Source: an uncultured Eubacteriales bacterium
GTDB taxonomy: Bacteria > Bacillota > Clostridia > Oscillospirales > Oscillospiraceae
Length of the DNA stretch: 64,000 nt
Direction: 5' to 3'
Assembly: GCA_900317425.1 (NCBI GenBank)
Contig: ONGR01000001.1
Span: 62,001 to 126,000, forward strand
Part shown: one piece after another, positions 43,586-52,278 of the stretch
Position numbering within the stretch: the stretch's first letter is position 1
Layout: each line of letters begins with the position of its first letter
Notes under the pieces: model-generated
Told to the model about the DNA's origin: nothing
Databases searched by the model: none
Seen by the model: the letters and a program-made list of their open reading frames with translations, nothing else
Program-made: the position numbers and the translations under genes

Positions 43586-44989
43586 ATGCTGACCTATTCG
43601 CTGGATAAAACCAAAGGCATCAGCCTGTATGAGCAGTTATACAGCGCCATCCGCGGCGACATCGTCCGGGGCACGCTGGCCACGGGGGAGAAGCTCCCAT
43701 CCAAGCGGGCCCTGGCCGCCCATCTGGAGATCAGTGTGGTGACGGTGGAGAACGCCTACGAACAGCTGGCGGCGGAGGGCTATATCCGCTCCGAGGAGAA
43801 GCGGGGCTACTACGTCTGCCCGGTGGATACGCCTCCGGAGCCGGAGAGCTCCAAGCTGCCGCCGGAGCCGGGAGAACCGGAGGAGCGGCGCTGGTTCCTG
43901 GACTTCGTCACCAATTCCACGGCGGCGGAGTATTTCCCCTTTGATACCTGGGCCCGGCTGATGCGCCGGACCATCCTGGATAAGAGCACCGATCTCCTGC
44001 GCCCCACGCCGTCCACCGGCGCCCTGGAACTGCGGCGGGCCATCGCCGACTGGCTCCGGGCCTTCCGGGGCATGGGCGTCAGCGCCAGCCAGATCATCCT
44101 GGGCGCTGGCACCGAGTCGCTTTACAGCCTGCTCATCAAGCTCCTGGGTCGGGACAAGTGCTACGCCGTGGAGGATCCCGGCTACGGCAAGATCGCCAAG
44201 ATCTATGAGAGCGACGACGTCACCGTCCGACGCATTGCCCTGGACGAGGCCGGCCTCAGCGCCGAGGCTCTCCGCCGCAGCGACGCCGACGTGGTGCACA
44301 TCTCGCCCAGCCATCACTATCCCACCGGCATCGTCATGCCCATCGGCCGGCGGCAGGAGCTGCTGCGCTGGGCGGGGGAGAAGGAGGGTCGCTACATTCT
44401 GGAGGACGACTACGACAGCGAGTTTCGCTTCGTGGGCAGGCCTATCCCCACGCTGTTTGCGGCGGATGAGAGAGAGCGGGTGATCTATCTCAACACCTTT
44501 TCCAAGACCATCGCCCCGTCCATCCGCATGAGCTATATGATCCTGCCGCCCCATCTGTTGGCGGCCTATCAGCAGAAGCTGGGCTTCTATGCCTGCACCG
44601 TCTCCAGCTTTGAGCAGTACACCCTGGCGAAATTCCTGACCCAGGGCCATTATGAACACCATCTCAACCGCATGAAGACCCGCTACCACCAGAAGCGGGA
44701 CGCCGTCATCGCCGCCATCCGGGCCGGCCTGCCCCGGGCGGAGATCATGGAACAGGATGCGGGACTGCACTTTCTGGTGCGGCTGGACACCCATCTGGCG
44801 GATGATGAACTGCAGAGCCGGGCGGCGGAGCAGGGGATCCGGCTGGCCCTGCTGTCGGACTACTACAGCGATCCCCGAAACGCTCCGCCCCACGTGCTGG
44901 TGGTGAACTATTCCGGCATTCAGCCGGAGCGGCTGGGGGAGGGACTCCGGCGGCTGAACACTATTATGGAGGGAAACGACCATGTATGA
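43586..44989 (+). CDS. MocR/PdxR-type regulator (GntR HTH plus aminotransferase domain)
   Basis: The 467-residue protein has an N-terminal GntR winged helix (ISLYEQLYSAIRGDIVRGTL, LPSKRALAAHLEISVVTVENAYEQL). A class I aminotransferase-like domain follows with the PLP lysine in NTFSKTIAPSIRMSYM and DDYDSEFRF. Such regulators sense PLP or amino acids. It is divergent from the ECF S-component gene, so it probably controls it. The ATG at 43586 follows GGAGGG; the ATG at 43574 overlaps that site. Its end overlaps greA. Confidence 0.9.
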   Translation: MLTYSLDKTKGISLYEQLYSAIRGDIVRGTLATGEKLPSKRALAAHLEISVVTVENAYEQLAAEGYIRSEEKRGYYVCPVDTPPEPESSKLPPEPGEPEERRWFLDFVTNSTAAEYFPFDTWARLMRRTILDKSTDLLRPTPSTGALELRRAIADWLRAFRGMGVSASQIILGAGTESLYSLLIKLLGRDKCYAVEDPGYGKIAKIYESDDVTVRRIALDEAGLSAEALRRSDADVVHISPSHHYPTGIVMPIGRRQELLRWAGEKEGRYILEDDYDSEFRFVGRPIPTLFAADERERVIYLNTFSKTIAPSIRMSYMILPPHLLAAYQQKLGFYACTVSSFEQYTLAKFLTQGHYEHHLNRMKTRYHQKRDAVIAAIRAGLPRAEIMEQDAGLHFLVRLDTHLADDELQSRAAEQGIRLALLSDYYSDPRNAPPHVLVVNYSGIQPERLGEGLRRLNTIMEGNDHV

Positions 44990-45485
44990 TGAACTGACCC
45001 GGGAGGACATCCAAAAGATGCAGGAGGAGATCGACTACCGTGTGCAGGTACTGCGCCCCAAGCTGATTGAGGACGTCCAGACCGCCCGGGCCTTTGGCGA
45101 TCTCAGCGAGAACTTTGAATATAAGGTGGCCAAGCAGGACAAAAACCGGAACGATGCCCGGATCCGCTATCTCCAGCGGATGATCAAGACGGCGAAGGTG
45201 ATCGAGGACCGCTCCGGCGCCGACACCGCCGGGCTCTATGACCATGTGGAGATTTTGATGGAAAACACCGGCAAAAAGCGGACCATCCAGCTGGTCACCA
45301 CGCTGCGGCAGGATGCGCTGCAGGGACTCATCAGCAATGAGTCCCCGGTTGGCAAGGCCGTCATGGGCCACCGGGCCGGGGAGCGGGTGGAGGTCCATAT
45401 GGAAAACGGACGGACGTTTTTCGTCCAGATCCTCTCTATCGAAAAGGGAAAGGACGACGGCTCCATCCCCATCGGCAGCTTTTGA
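44982..45485 (+). CDS. GreA/GreB family transcription elongation factor
   Basis: The 167-residue protein has an N-terminal coiled-coil with the acidic tip ARAFGDLSENFEYKVAKQ that enters the RNA polymerase secondary channel to promote transcript cleavage. The C-terminal domain includes NESPVGKAVMGHRAGERVEV. It overlaps the MocR gene by 8 bp. This may be an accessory paralogue rather than the main GreA, since housekeeping greA is usually elsewhere. Confidence 0.88.
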   Translation: MYDELTREDIQKMQEEIDYRVQVLRPKLIEDVQTARAFGDLSENFEYKVAKQDKNRNDARIRYLQRMIKTAKVIEDRSGADTAGLYDHVEILMENTGKKRTIQLVTTLRQDALQGLISNESPVGKAVMGHRAGERVEVHMENGRTFFVQILSIEKGKDDGSIPIGSF

Positions 45486-45492
45486 AAAAACG

Positions 45493-45524
45493 AAAATCCC
45501 ACCGGAATTTTCCGGTGGGATTTT
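45493..45524. terminator. Bidirectional terminator after greA
   Basis: The arms AAAATCCCACCGGA and TCCGGTGGGATTTT are perfectly complementary with a 4-nt loop. Confidence 0.9.
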
Positions 45525-45540
45525 GCTGTGGTTTCGGTCA

Positions 45541-46167
45541 TTACAGCAGCTCCGCAAAGCCCCTGATGGTGCGGTCACACACGTCCTGCATCTCATCCCA
45601 GGACACGTGAAAGAACTCGTCATATACGCCGATCACCGTCATGCCGGCGGCCTTGGCACTGCGGCAGGAGGCCACGGAGTCGTCAAAAACGGTACAGTCA
45701 CTTTCCTTTACACCCATGATCTCAGCGGCCTTGTGAAAGATCGCCGGGTCTTTTTTGTCGATCCCCAGTTCGTGGGCAAAGAGGATCTGCTCAAAATAGG
45801 GCAGCAATCCCAGATGGGTGAGCGCCATGCGGCAGTGGACCGGTACGCTGGAGGTCAGGACGATCATCCGCTCTCCGGCGGCCTTGCATTTCTCCAGATA
45901 CTCCACCACGCCGGGCTTCACCGGCACGGAGGTGGCATACATATCCCCGGCCAGCTCCATCCACTCGGCCATGATCTCCTCGGTGCTCTCGGAGAGATGG
46001 CAGAATTCCTTGGTAAACGCCGCGGCCAACGGGAAGATGGTGTGGGCCACGCCGTCGTAGTACTCCCGGGTATAGGGTAGCCCTCGCCTGGCCAGAAACG
46101 TCTCGTCCACGGTGCGCCAGATGCTGTTGGAGTCGATCAACGTTCCGTCCATGTCGAAGATCAGCAT
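45541..46167 (-). CDS. HAD family hydrolase
   Basis: The 208-residue protein has HAD motif I (LIFDMDGTLIDS), motif II (IVLTSSVP), motif III lysine and motif IV (CTVFDDSVAS), with a helical cap after motif I. It resembles beta-phosphoglucomutase-like phosphatases; the substrate is unknown. Its start codon overlaps the end of the frameshifted mpg gene, so the two probably form one transcript. Confidence 0.85.
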   Translation of the reverse strand: MLIFDMDGTLIDSNSIWRTVDETFLARRGLPYTREYYDGVAHTIFPLAAAFTKEFCHLSESTEEIMAEWMELAGDMYATSVPVKPGVVEYLEKCKAAGERMIVLTSSVPVHCRMALTHLGLLPYFEQILFAHELGIDKKDPAIFHKAAEIMGVKESDCTVFDDSVASCRSAKAAGMTVIGVYDEFFHVSWDEMQDVCDRTIRGFAELL

Positions 46168-46788
46168 GGTTTTTCCTCCTGTATAAACCGCCAGGAGAAG
46201 TCCCTGGCCTCCTCGGCGTAGTCGATGCCCACCCGTTTCGCGGCGCGGATCACAGCGGCCGGCTCCGGCACCTCCGGCAGTCCTACGTCGGCGGGAGAGG
46301 TGCAGATAAACAGCTCGTCACCTGTCAGATCCGTTCCGTTCAGGGACCTGTCAAGGGCAAGGGCCTTACAGCACTTGCCGGGGTCCGTTGAGAAAATTCT
46401 TCCGCTGCCAGGCCGTCAGTTCTCCGTAAGAGTGCCCGAAACGGAGCCGGGACATGGTACCGACGCCATAGACGGGCGCCAGTCCCCGCAGCAGCACGGC
46501 ATCCGGCTCACCCTCGCCGTTGGTGACAAAGTTCAGGCAGCAGTGCATGCCGTAGACAAGATAGATGTAGGCGTGGCCCGCCGGGCCGAACATGACGGCG
46601 TTGCGGGCGGTCTTGCGGTAGCCGTAGGCGTGGCAGGCCTTGTCAACAGCCCCCACGTAGGCCTCCGTCTCCACGATGCGGCAGACCAGCCACTCGTCAT
46701 GCCATCGACGCACCAGATATTTGCCCGGCAGCGACCGGGCGATGGCCACGGTATCGCCCATATATGCCTCTCGCGGCAGCTTTGCCAT
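46161..46788 (-). pseudogene. 3-methyladenine DNA glycosylase (mpg/AAG) with a frameshift
   Basis: The N-terminal part, from ATG 46788 (GGAGGT 7 nt upstream), reads [33 protein letters not shown] and [15 protein letters not shown], clearly alkyl-adenine glycosylase. The frame ends early after FLNGPRQVL (stop at 46366-46368). The missing C-terminus continues in the next frame ([20 protein letters not shown], then GIDYAEEARDFSWRF) to 46161. One extra base in a four-G/C run at about 46380-46383 explains the shift; the span is 3n+1 bases. It is either a recent inactivation or a sequencing error. Confidence 0.85.
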
Positions 46789-46842
46789 GTCTATCACCTC
46801 CCCTCCATTATAGCGGAGAAGGTCGGCGGTGTAAATGTCTTT

Positions 46843-48012
46843 TTATCCCTCCCTGCCGGCCAGGATCGTCTCGGCGAAGCCCTTGGCAAAGAGCCGCCCG
46901 GCGTAGATGGCCTCGTCCAGGGAGTTGCCGGCGGCGCCGATCTCCACCAGCAGCGTGCCGGGCGTGATGCCCTGGTTGTAGTTGGCGTAGACCATGGAGA
47001 TGGGGCGCATCAACGTGGGGAAGGACTGCTGGATGGTGTGCTGCACCGCCACCGCCAGCTTCATGTTCTCCTCCCAACCCTCCTGCTTCACCCCCATGAT
47101 GAAGCTGACCTGGGCGGCGTTAGGGTCCTCCAGCGTCACCAGCTTGTACTGGTTGCCGTCGGCGTCCGACACGGCGTCGCGGTGGATGTCCAGGATATAG
47201 ACGAGGGAGGGATATTTCTCCCGGTAGGCCACGGCGGCGTCATAGCTGTTGTAGTAGGCGTCGTTGTAGGAGGGGACGTCGTGAAGGGTGCGGTCGTGGA
47301 GCACAGAGATGCCGTAGGTGGACAGCACAGCGGCGATCTCGTCCCCCACCCGGACCACGTTGACGTTGGTGTCATCGGTGCGGTAGGAGCCGGTGGGGGT
47401 ATACTCCTGTCCCGGCGGCATGGAGTAAGCCTCGCTGCCGTGGGTATGGAGGATCAGCACCTGGGGGCCCTCGCTGCTGTACCGGGCGGCGAAATCGCCG
47501 CTCGCCATGGCTGCCGCGTCCAGATCCCGCTCGGACCGGTTGCGGATCAGCACGTCTCCGGCCACGGCGTAGTTGGAGGTGTTGGTGGGGTTCACCGTCT
47601 CGGCGTGGACGCCGTTGTCGGCAAAGGTCAGCCCCTCCGCCAGCTCCGACAGGGGAGCGGGCCGGGCCGCCGGCTCGGGCTGGGTCTCCGGCTGGCTCTC
47701 AGGCGGTGAGGCGGGGGTGTCGTCCGGGATATCCCGGCGATCGTCGTGTTCATGGGCCGGGGCAGGGAGGTCCGCCTGTGCAGAGAGCAGGATGGGGGAC
47801 TGATAGAGCGTCATCAGCGTGGCCAGGGAGAGGGACCGGGGGGAGAACAAATCCCCCAGCTCCCAGCGCACCAGCTGCCGGGGCAGGGCGTCGGAGCGGA
47901 TGGAATCCAGCGCCTCCGGCAGGGACTGACTGCCCACCGTGGCCGCCACCGCCCACAGCGTCAGAAGCGCCATGACCAGGGCAGCGGCCCGGCGGAAGAT
48001 CGGGTGTTTCAT
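46843..48012 (-). CDS. spoIIP: Stage II sporulation protein P
   Basis: SpoIIP is a peptidoglycan amidase/endopeptidase that, with SpoIID and SpoIIM, drives engulfment of the forespore. The 389-residue protein has an N-terminal membrane anchor (AALVMALLTLWAVAATVG), a Pro/Glu-rich linker (about 84-120) and the catalytic domain. Amidase-type zinc motifs are LILHTHGSEAY, YILDIHRDAVSD and LLVEIGAAGNSLDEA. Expression would be in the mother cell. It shows that the organism forms endospores. Confidence 0.95.
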   Translation of the reverse strand: MKHPIFRRAAALVMALLTLWAVAATVGSQSLPEALDSIRSDALPRQLVRWELGDLFSPRSLSLATLMTLYQSPILLSAQADLPAPAHEHDDRRDIPDDTPASPPESQPETQPEPAARPAPLSELAEGLTFADNGVHAETVNPTNTSNYAVAGDVLIRNRSERDLDAAAMASGDFAARYSSEGPQVLILHTHGSEAYSMPPGQEYTPTGSYRTDDTNVNVVRVGDEIAAVLSTYGISVLHDRTLHDVPSYNDAYYNSYDAAVAYREKYPSLVYILDIHRDAVSDADGNQYKLVTLEDPNAAQVSFIMGVKQEGWEENMKLAVAVQHTIQQSFPTLMRPISMVYANYNQGITPGTLLVEIGAAGNSLDEAIYAGRLFAKGFAETILAGREG

Positions 48013-48082
48013 GGAACTGTGCCTCCCTTCGTACAGACAAGCATATGCGGCCTGTCCGGCGGATATGAGAGGCGGAAAGACC

Positions 48083-48111
48083 TTGCAATAAAAGTGCCGA
48101 CGTGGTATACT
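48083..48111 (+). promoter_or_regulatory. Promoter of guaD
   Basis: TTGCAA (48083-48088), a 17-bp spacer and TATACT (48106-48111); the start of transcription would fall just before the riboswitch. Confidence 0.75.
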
Positions 48112-48122
48112 GAACGCAGTAA

Positions 48123-48221
48123 GAGACTCATATAGTCCTGCGGGATCGGTGCAGGACGTCTCTACGGGGCGACCGATAGCCCCGCTATGGGTGTTCTGCC
48201 GTGTGGCAGAGCGCCTTTTTT
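48123..48221 (+). promoter_or_regulatory. Guanine riboswitch with terminator, predicted ON switch
   Basis: This is a purine aptamer: P1 ACTCATA/TATGGGT (48126-48132 with 48186-48192), J1/2 TAGTCC, P2 TCCTGC/GCAGGA, J2/3 TCTCTAC, P3 CGGGGC/GCCCCG. The base before the P1 3' strand is C48185, which specifies guanine rather than adenine. The terminator pairs GGTGTTCTGCC (48190-48200) with GGCAGAGCGCC (48205-48215), then T6. Its 5' arm begins inside the P1 3' strand, so ligand-stabilised P1 should oppose termination. Confidence 0.87.
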
Positions 48222-48245
48222 GTTTGGCGAAAGGGGGAAATACAG

Positions 48246-49511
48246 ATGATCCGCGTGTTGAAGGGCCACATTGTCAGCGCACCCCGTCTGGGGGAACTGG
48301 ACGTGGTGGAAAACGGATTTCTGGTACTGGATGGCGGTGTGATCCGGGGCGTGTACGACCGTCTGCCGGCGGAGTATGCCGCCGCACCGCTCACCGACTA
48401 CGGCGACTGTCTTCTCATGCAGTCCTTTGCCGATATGCATCTCCACGCTCCCCAGTACCCCATGCTGGGCATGGGCATGGATCTGCCGCTGCTGGACTGG
48501 CTGAACACCTACGCCTTCCCTACGGAGGCCCGGTTTGCCGACACCGACTATGCCCGGCGGGTCTACCGCCGCCTGGCCTCCGACCTCATCACCAACGGCA
48601 CCACCCGGGTGTGTATGTTCTCCTCCCTCCATACCGAGGCCACCTGGATCTTGATGGAGGAGCTGGAGAAGGCGGGCGTCACCGGCTACGTGGGCAAGGT
48701 GAATATGGACCGCAACAACGCCCCCGGGGTGCTGGAGGAGACCACGGAGCAGTCGGTGGCGGAGACCCTGCGCTGGTTGGACGGCTGCCGTTTTGACCAC
48801 GTCAAGCCCATCCTCACGCCGCGGTTCACCCCCAGCTGCACCGACGAGCTGATGGCGAAGCTGGGACAGATCGCGGCGGAGCGGGGCCTCTGCGTCCAGT
48901 CCCACCTGAGCGAGAGCATCCCGGAGATGGAGTGGGTCCGCCGGCTGCACCCGGAGTGTGAACGATACTGGGAGACCTACGACAAGTACGGCCTGTGGAA
49001 GGACCACACCCTCATGGCCCACTGCGTCCACTCCGACGCCGCGGAGCGGGCGGCCATGAAGAAGGCCGGGGTGGTGGCGGTCCACTGCGCCGACTCCAAC
49101 GTGAACATCTGCTCCGGTATCTGCCCGGTGCGGCAGATGCTGAATGAGGGACTTTGGGTCACTCTGGGCAGCGACATCGCCGGCGGCGCCCAGCTGCCCA
49201 TGTACAAGGTCATCACCGCCACCATCCGCACCTCCAAGAACCGCCGAATCGTGGACGATTGGCAAACCGATTTTCTCACGGTGGAGGAGGCCTATTATCT
49301 GGGCACCACCTCCGGCCATCGGTATTTCGGCGCCGGGGAGGGCTTTGCCCCCGGCGACAAGCTCCACGCCATCGTCCTGGACGACAGCGACTTCCCGGAG
49401 AGCGGCAAGCCCCTCACCGTCCGGGAGCGGTTCCAGCGGGCCATCTACATGACCCATCGACACAACATCGTCGCCGTCTGGTCCGACGGACGCTGCGTGG
49501 TAGGGGAGTAG
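48246..49511 (+). CDS. guaD: Guanine deaminase
   Basis: GuaD converts guanine to xanthine and ammonia. The 421-residue amidohydrolase has the metal-binding HxH in MQSFADMHLHAPQYPMLGMG, the catalytic SHLSESIPEMEWV, the zinc ligand LMAHCVHSDAAE, and the TLGSDIAGG aspartate motif. These match bacterial guanine deaminases more than generic chlorohydrolases. AAAGGGGG precedes the ATG. The guanine riboswitch upstream supports the substrate assignment. Confidence 0.92.
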   Translation: MIRVLKGHIVSAPRLGELDVVENGFLVLDGGVIRGVYDRLPAEYAAAPLTDYGDCLLMQSFADMHLHAPQYPMLGMGMDLPLLDWLNTYAFPTEARFADTDYARRVYRRLASDLITNGTTRVCMFSSLHTEATWILMEELEKAGVTGYVGKVNMDRNNAPGVLEETTEQSVAETLRWLDGCRFDHVKPILTPRFTPSCTDELMAKLGQIAAERGLCVQSHLSESIPEMEWVRRLHPECERYWETYDKYGLWKDHTLMAHCVHSDAAERAAMKKAGVVAVHCADSNVNICSGICPVRQMLNEGLWVTLGSDIAGGAQLPMYKVITATIRTSKNRRIVDDWQTDFLTVEEAYYLGTTSGHRYFGAGEGFAPGDKLHAIVLDDSDFPESGKPLTVRERFQRAIYMTHRHNIVAVWSDGRCVVGE

Positions 49512-49622
49512 CGGCAACTGTTTGAGAAAAGTTTACAATTCACTGATGCATTTTAAAAGAGAATGTGGTATGATAACGGCAGAATAAACGTCGGACAAGC
49601 CATGATACAGGAGGATTTGAAG

Positions 49623-49874
49623 ATGGAGACCATGATGACGACACTGCAGGAAAACGGCAAGAAGATCCTGACCTCCGTGCTGGACCTGCTGAACACCACT
49701 GCCGAGGCGGTGTGCAGCGTGGCGGGCCAGGGCGCGAAATCCGCCTGGGGCAAGGTGAAGGAGTTCGTGGAGGACAACCGCCGTGCCGTGACCATTGCCG
49801 CCGGCGTGGTGGCCGGCGTGGTGGTGGTTTGCACCGTGCTGAAGCTGGTGCTGGGCAAGAAGGAAAAGGAATAA
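49623..49874 (+). CDS. Small single-pass membrane protein
   Basis: The 83-residue protein has a helical N-terminal part (LQENGKKILTSVLDLLNTTA) and one C-terminal membrane helix (VTIAAGVVAGVVVVCTVLKL) ending in a lysine-rich tail. ATG 49623 lies about 8 nt after CAGGAGG. I do not recognise a family. It has its own terminator, so it seems monocistronic. Confidence 0.65.
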   Translation: METMMTTLQENGKKILTSVLDLLNTTAEAVCSVAGQGAKSAWGKVKEFVEDNRRAVTIAAGVVAGVVVVCTVLKLVLGKKEKE

Positions 49875-49903
49875 GGGCACCGTATGGGTGCCTGACGAGC
49901 AAG

Positions 49904-49937
49904 GCGGAGACTGCCAGGGGGCAGTCTCCGCTTTTTT
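49904..49937 (+). terminator. Intrinsic terminator
   Basis: GCGGAGACTGCC/GGCAGTCTCCGC stem with a 4-nt loop and T6. Confidence 0.92.
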
Positions 49938-49950
49938 GCGCAGTCCACGG

Positions 49951-49979
49951 TTGCGGCGGGGGAGATTTTGTGGTATAAT
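49951..49979 (+). promoter_or_regulatory. Promoter of the two-kinase operon
   Basis: TTGCGG (49951-49956), a 17-bp spacer ending TGG (extended -10) and consensus TATAAT (49974-49979). Confidence 0.8.
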
Positions 49980-50015
49980 ACATTAAAGTATATCCCCGGA
50001 AAGGAGATCATGGAT

Positions 50016-50942
50016 ATGCGCGTCATCGATATGGAAAACATCAACTACGCCATGCGCAACGAGACACAGTTCGTTTTGCGCTGCGAGGAGGTGTTTCACG
50101 ATAAGATCAGCGCCGCCGTGGCGACGATCCTGTCCTCCCGCAGTGAAAAGCCCTTCGTGGCGCTGACGGGCCCCTCCGGCTCCGGCAAGACCACCACGGC
50201 CATGCGCCTGCGGGACTATCTGCAGAATCTGGGCGTGAAGGCGTGCCTCATCAGCATGGACAATTTCTTTCTGCCCCTGGATCAGCGCCCGCCCGAGGCC
50301 ACGGACTGGGAGTCACCCTACTGCGTCAACGTGGATCTGCTGATCTCCTGCCTGAGCCAGTTGGCTGACGGCAGGGAGGTGGACATCCCCTGGTACGACT
50401 TCAAGGCCGGCAAGACCGGCGGCTATAAGAAGATGCAGGGCGACAAGGACGCCATCATCATCGCCGAGGGTATCCACATGCTCAACCCGCTGATCTTTGA
50501 CAAGATCCGGGGCGTGGCCAACGGCATCTACGTGGCGCCCCGTACCCGTATCATCACCAAGGAGGACAAGATCGTCCGTCCGGAGCAGCTCCGGGTGGCC
50601 CGCCGTCTGATCCGGGATTATAACACCCGTGGCCATTCCCTGCGGGAGACGGTGGAGCGCGCCCGCAGCGTGGATCAGGGCGAGGTCAACTATATCATGC
50701 CCTACAAGGATAACGCCGCCATCCACATCGACACCTTCCACGACTATGAACCCTGCATCCTGGCCAAGTATCTCAACGAGATCCCCCGGTTCCGCCAGGA
50801 GCTGACGCCGGATTTCCTGGCCGAATACGGCTTGACGGATCTGATGAAGGTGGTGGGCGGCGTGGCGCCGCTCCACACGCCTTATGTGCCCCGCAACTCC
50901 ATCGTCCGTGAGTTCGTGGGCGGCAGCTGCTACGAGTATTAA
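50016..50942 (+). CDS. Uridine kinase-like P-loop kinase
   Basis: The 308-residue protein has Walker A VALTGPSGSGKTTTAMRL. A uridine-kinase-like region follows: ISMDNFFLPLDQRPPEATDWESP, then IIIAEGIHMLNP. The short N-terminal extension before the P-loop (about 45 residues) and the C-terminal region are unlike classical Udk, so the substrate is uncertain. ATG 50016 is chosen because AGGAG lies 9 nt upstream. It is followed after 16 bp by a CMP-kinase-like gene. Confidence 0.82.
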   Translation: MRVIDMENINYAMRNETQFVLRCEEVFHDKISAAVATILSSRSEKPFVALTGPSGSGKTTTAMRLRDYLQNLGVKACLISMDNFFLPLDQRPPEATDWESPYCVNVDLLISCLSQLADGREVDIPWYDFKAGKTGGYKKMQGDKDAIIIAEGIHMLNPLIFDKIRGVANGIYVAPRTRIITKEDKIVRPEQLRVARRLIRDYNTRGHSLRETVERARSVDQGEVNYIMPYKDNAAIHIDTFHDYEPCILAKYLNEIPRFRQELTPDFLAEYGLTDLMKVVGGVAPLHTPYVPRNSIVREFVGGSCYEY

Positions 50943-50958
50943 AAGGGAGGGAATGCAC

Positions 50959-51585
50959 ATGACGAGGATCATTACCATCAACCGGGAGTTCGGCAGCGGC
51001 GGCCGTGAGTTGGGCAAGCGCCTGGCGGACGCTTTGGGCGTGCCCTGCTACGATCACGAGATCATCGAGATGATCGCCAAGGAGAACGGCTTTGACGAGC
51101 GGTACGTGGCCAACGTGTCGGAGAAGAGCATCGAGGCCGCCTATCCGCTGACTATCGGCCACCGGTTCGCTATGCCCACCATTCAGGTCATGGACCAGCC
51201 CATCCGGGTGGCGGTTGCCCAGCGTCAGATCCTGGAGAACTTTGCCCGGAAGGGGGACTGCGTCATCGTGGGCCGCTGCGCCGACGTGATCCTGAAGGAG
51301 TATCATCCCCTGCGGATCTTTGTCTACGCCTCTATGGACGCCAAGGTGGCCCGCTGCCAGGAGCGCGCCCCGGAGGGGGAGGATCTGAGCCGCAAGGAGC
51401 TGGAGCGCCGCATCCGCCAGATCGAGCGCAACCGCAGCCAGTTCCGGGAGATGTATACGGACACCAAGTGGGGCGCCAAGGAGTCCTACGACCTGTGCAT
51501 CAACACCTCCGGCAGGGAGATCAAGACCCTGGTCCCGGCGGTGGCGGATTTCGTGGACTGCTGGTTCGGTAAGGAAGCGGAATAA
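50959..51585 (+). CDS. Cytidylate kinase-like family protein
   Basis: The 208-residue protein starts MTRIITINREFGSGGRELGKRLAD. Its P-loop is altered to EFGSGGRELG, as in the cytidylate kinase-like (AAA_26) family. It also has CYDHEIIEMIAKENGFDE and a conserved GRCADVIL segment. The family is distinct from housekeeping Cmk, and its substrate is not established. It is cotranscribed with the uridine kinase-like gene. Confidence 0.83.
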   Translation: MTRIITINREFGSGGRELGKRLADALGVPCYDHEIIEMIAKENGFDERYVANVSEKSIEAAYPLTIGHRFAMPTIQVMDQPIRVAVAQRQILENFARKGDCVIVGRCADVILKEYHPLRIFVYASMDAKVARCQERAPEGEDLSRKELERRIRQIERNRSQFREMYTDTKWGAKESYDLCINTSGREIKTLVPAVADFVDCWFGKEAE

Positions 51586-51591
51586 AAAAAC

Positions 51592-51624
51592 AAAAGCCGG
51601 AGCCATTTGGCTCCGGCTTTCTTT
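51592..51624. terminator. Bidirectional terminator
   Basis: AAAGCCGGAGCC/GGCTCCGGCTTT stem with a 4-nt loop between converging genes. Confidence 0.85.
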
Positions 51625-51630
51625 ACGCGA

Positions 51631-52200
51631 TTATTTCCGTCCGCCCCGGTTGGTAAAGCCGAAGATCAGACCGCAGACGCCGCCCACCACGTGGGTGATC
51701 TGGGAGATGTTGTCCTTGGTAAAGAGACCGTCCATGATCTCGCCGCCCAGATAGAAAATGGCCACCAGGATCAACGTCACGGGGATGCCGTCCCTTTTTG
51801 TCTCCGTAAAGGAGGACAGGATGATCATCATGAACACCACGCCGCTGGCGCCCAGCAGGGCGCTGGCAGGGAAGAACACGTACTGCACCAGACCGGTGAT
51901 CAGCGCCGTGGCCAGGATGAACAGCACCGTGGAGCGGCTGCCGTACCGCTCCTCCACCGCCGGGCCCACCAGCAGCAGGAGCAGCATGTTGCCCATGTAG
52001 TGGGAGTATCCGGAGTGGCCCAGCACGTGGGTGAAAAGCCGCAGATACGTCAGCGGATCGGACAGGGGGGAGTGGTAAACGCAGAAGTACCGGGTGGTGG
52101 ACACGCCGCCGGTGAGCCCGTCCAGCAGCAATGCAGCAAGAGACAGCAGGGCAAAGGTCAGTACCACCGGCGCGTTGAATCGAATTGTCAGCTTTTTCAA
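51631..52200 (-). CDS. Rhomboid family intramembrane serine protease
   Basis: The 189-residue protein has six hydrophobic segments. It shows the rhomboid pattern HMxxN-like (HYMGNMLLLLLVG), the catalytic serine in LGASGVVFMM, and the catalytic histidine in ITHVVGGVCGLIFG. It would cleave membrane proteins within the bilayer. Targets are unknown. Confidence 0.9.
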   Translation of the reverse strand: MKKLTIRFNAPVVLTFALLSLAALLLDGLTGGVSTTRYFCVYHSPLSDPLTYLRLFTHVLGHSGYSHYMGNMLLLLLVGPAVEERYGSRSTVLFILATALITGLVQYVFFPASALLGASGVVFMMIILSSFTETKRDGIPVTLILVAIFYLGGEIMDGLFTKDNISQITHVVGGVCGLIFGFTNRGGRK

Positions 52201-52278
52201 AATGAATTTCCTCTTCCTATTTTAGGTTTTTCCCATTATAATACAAACATCCCGAAAAGTAAACCGAGGAGGCGCGTT

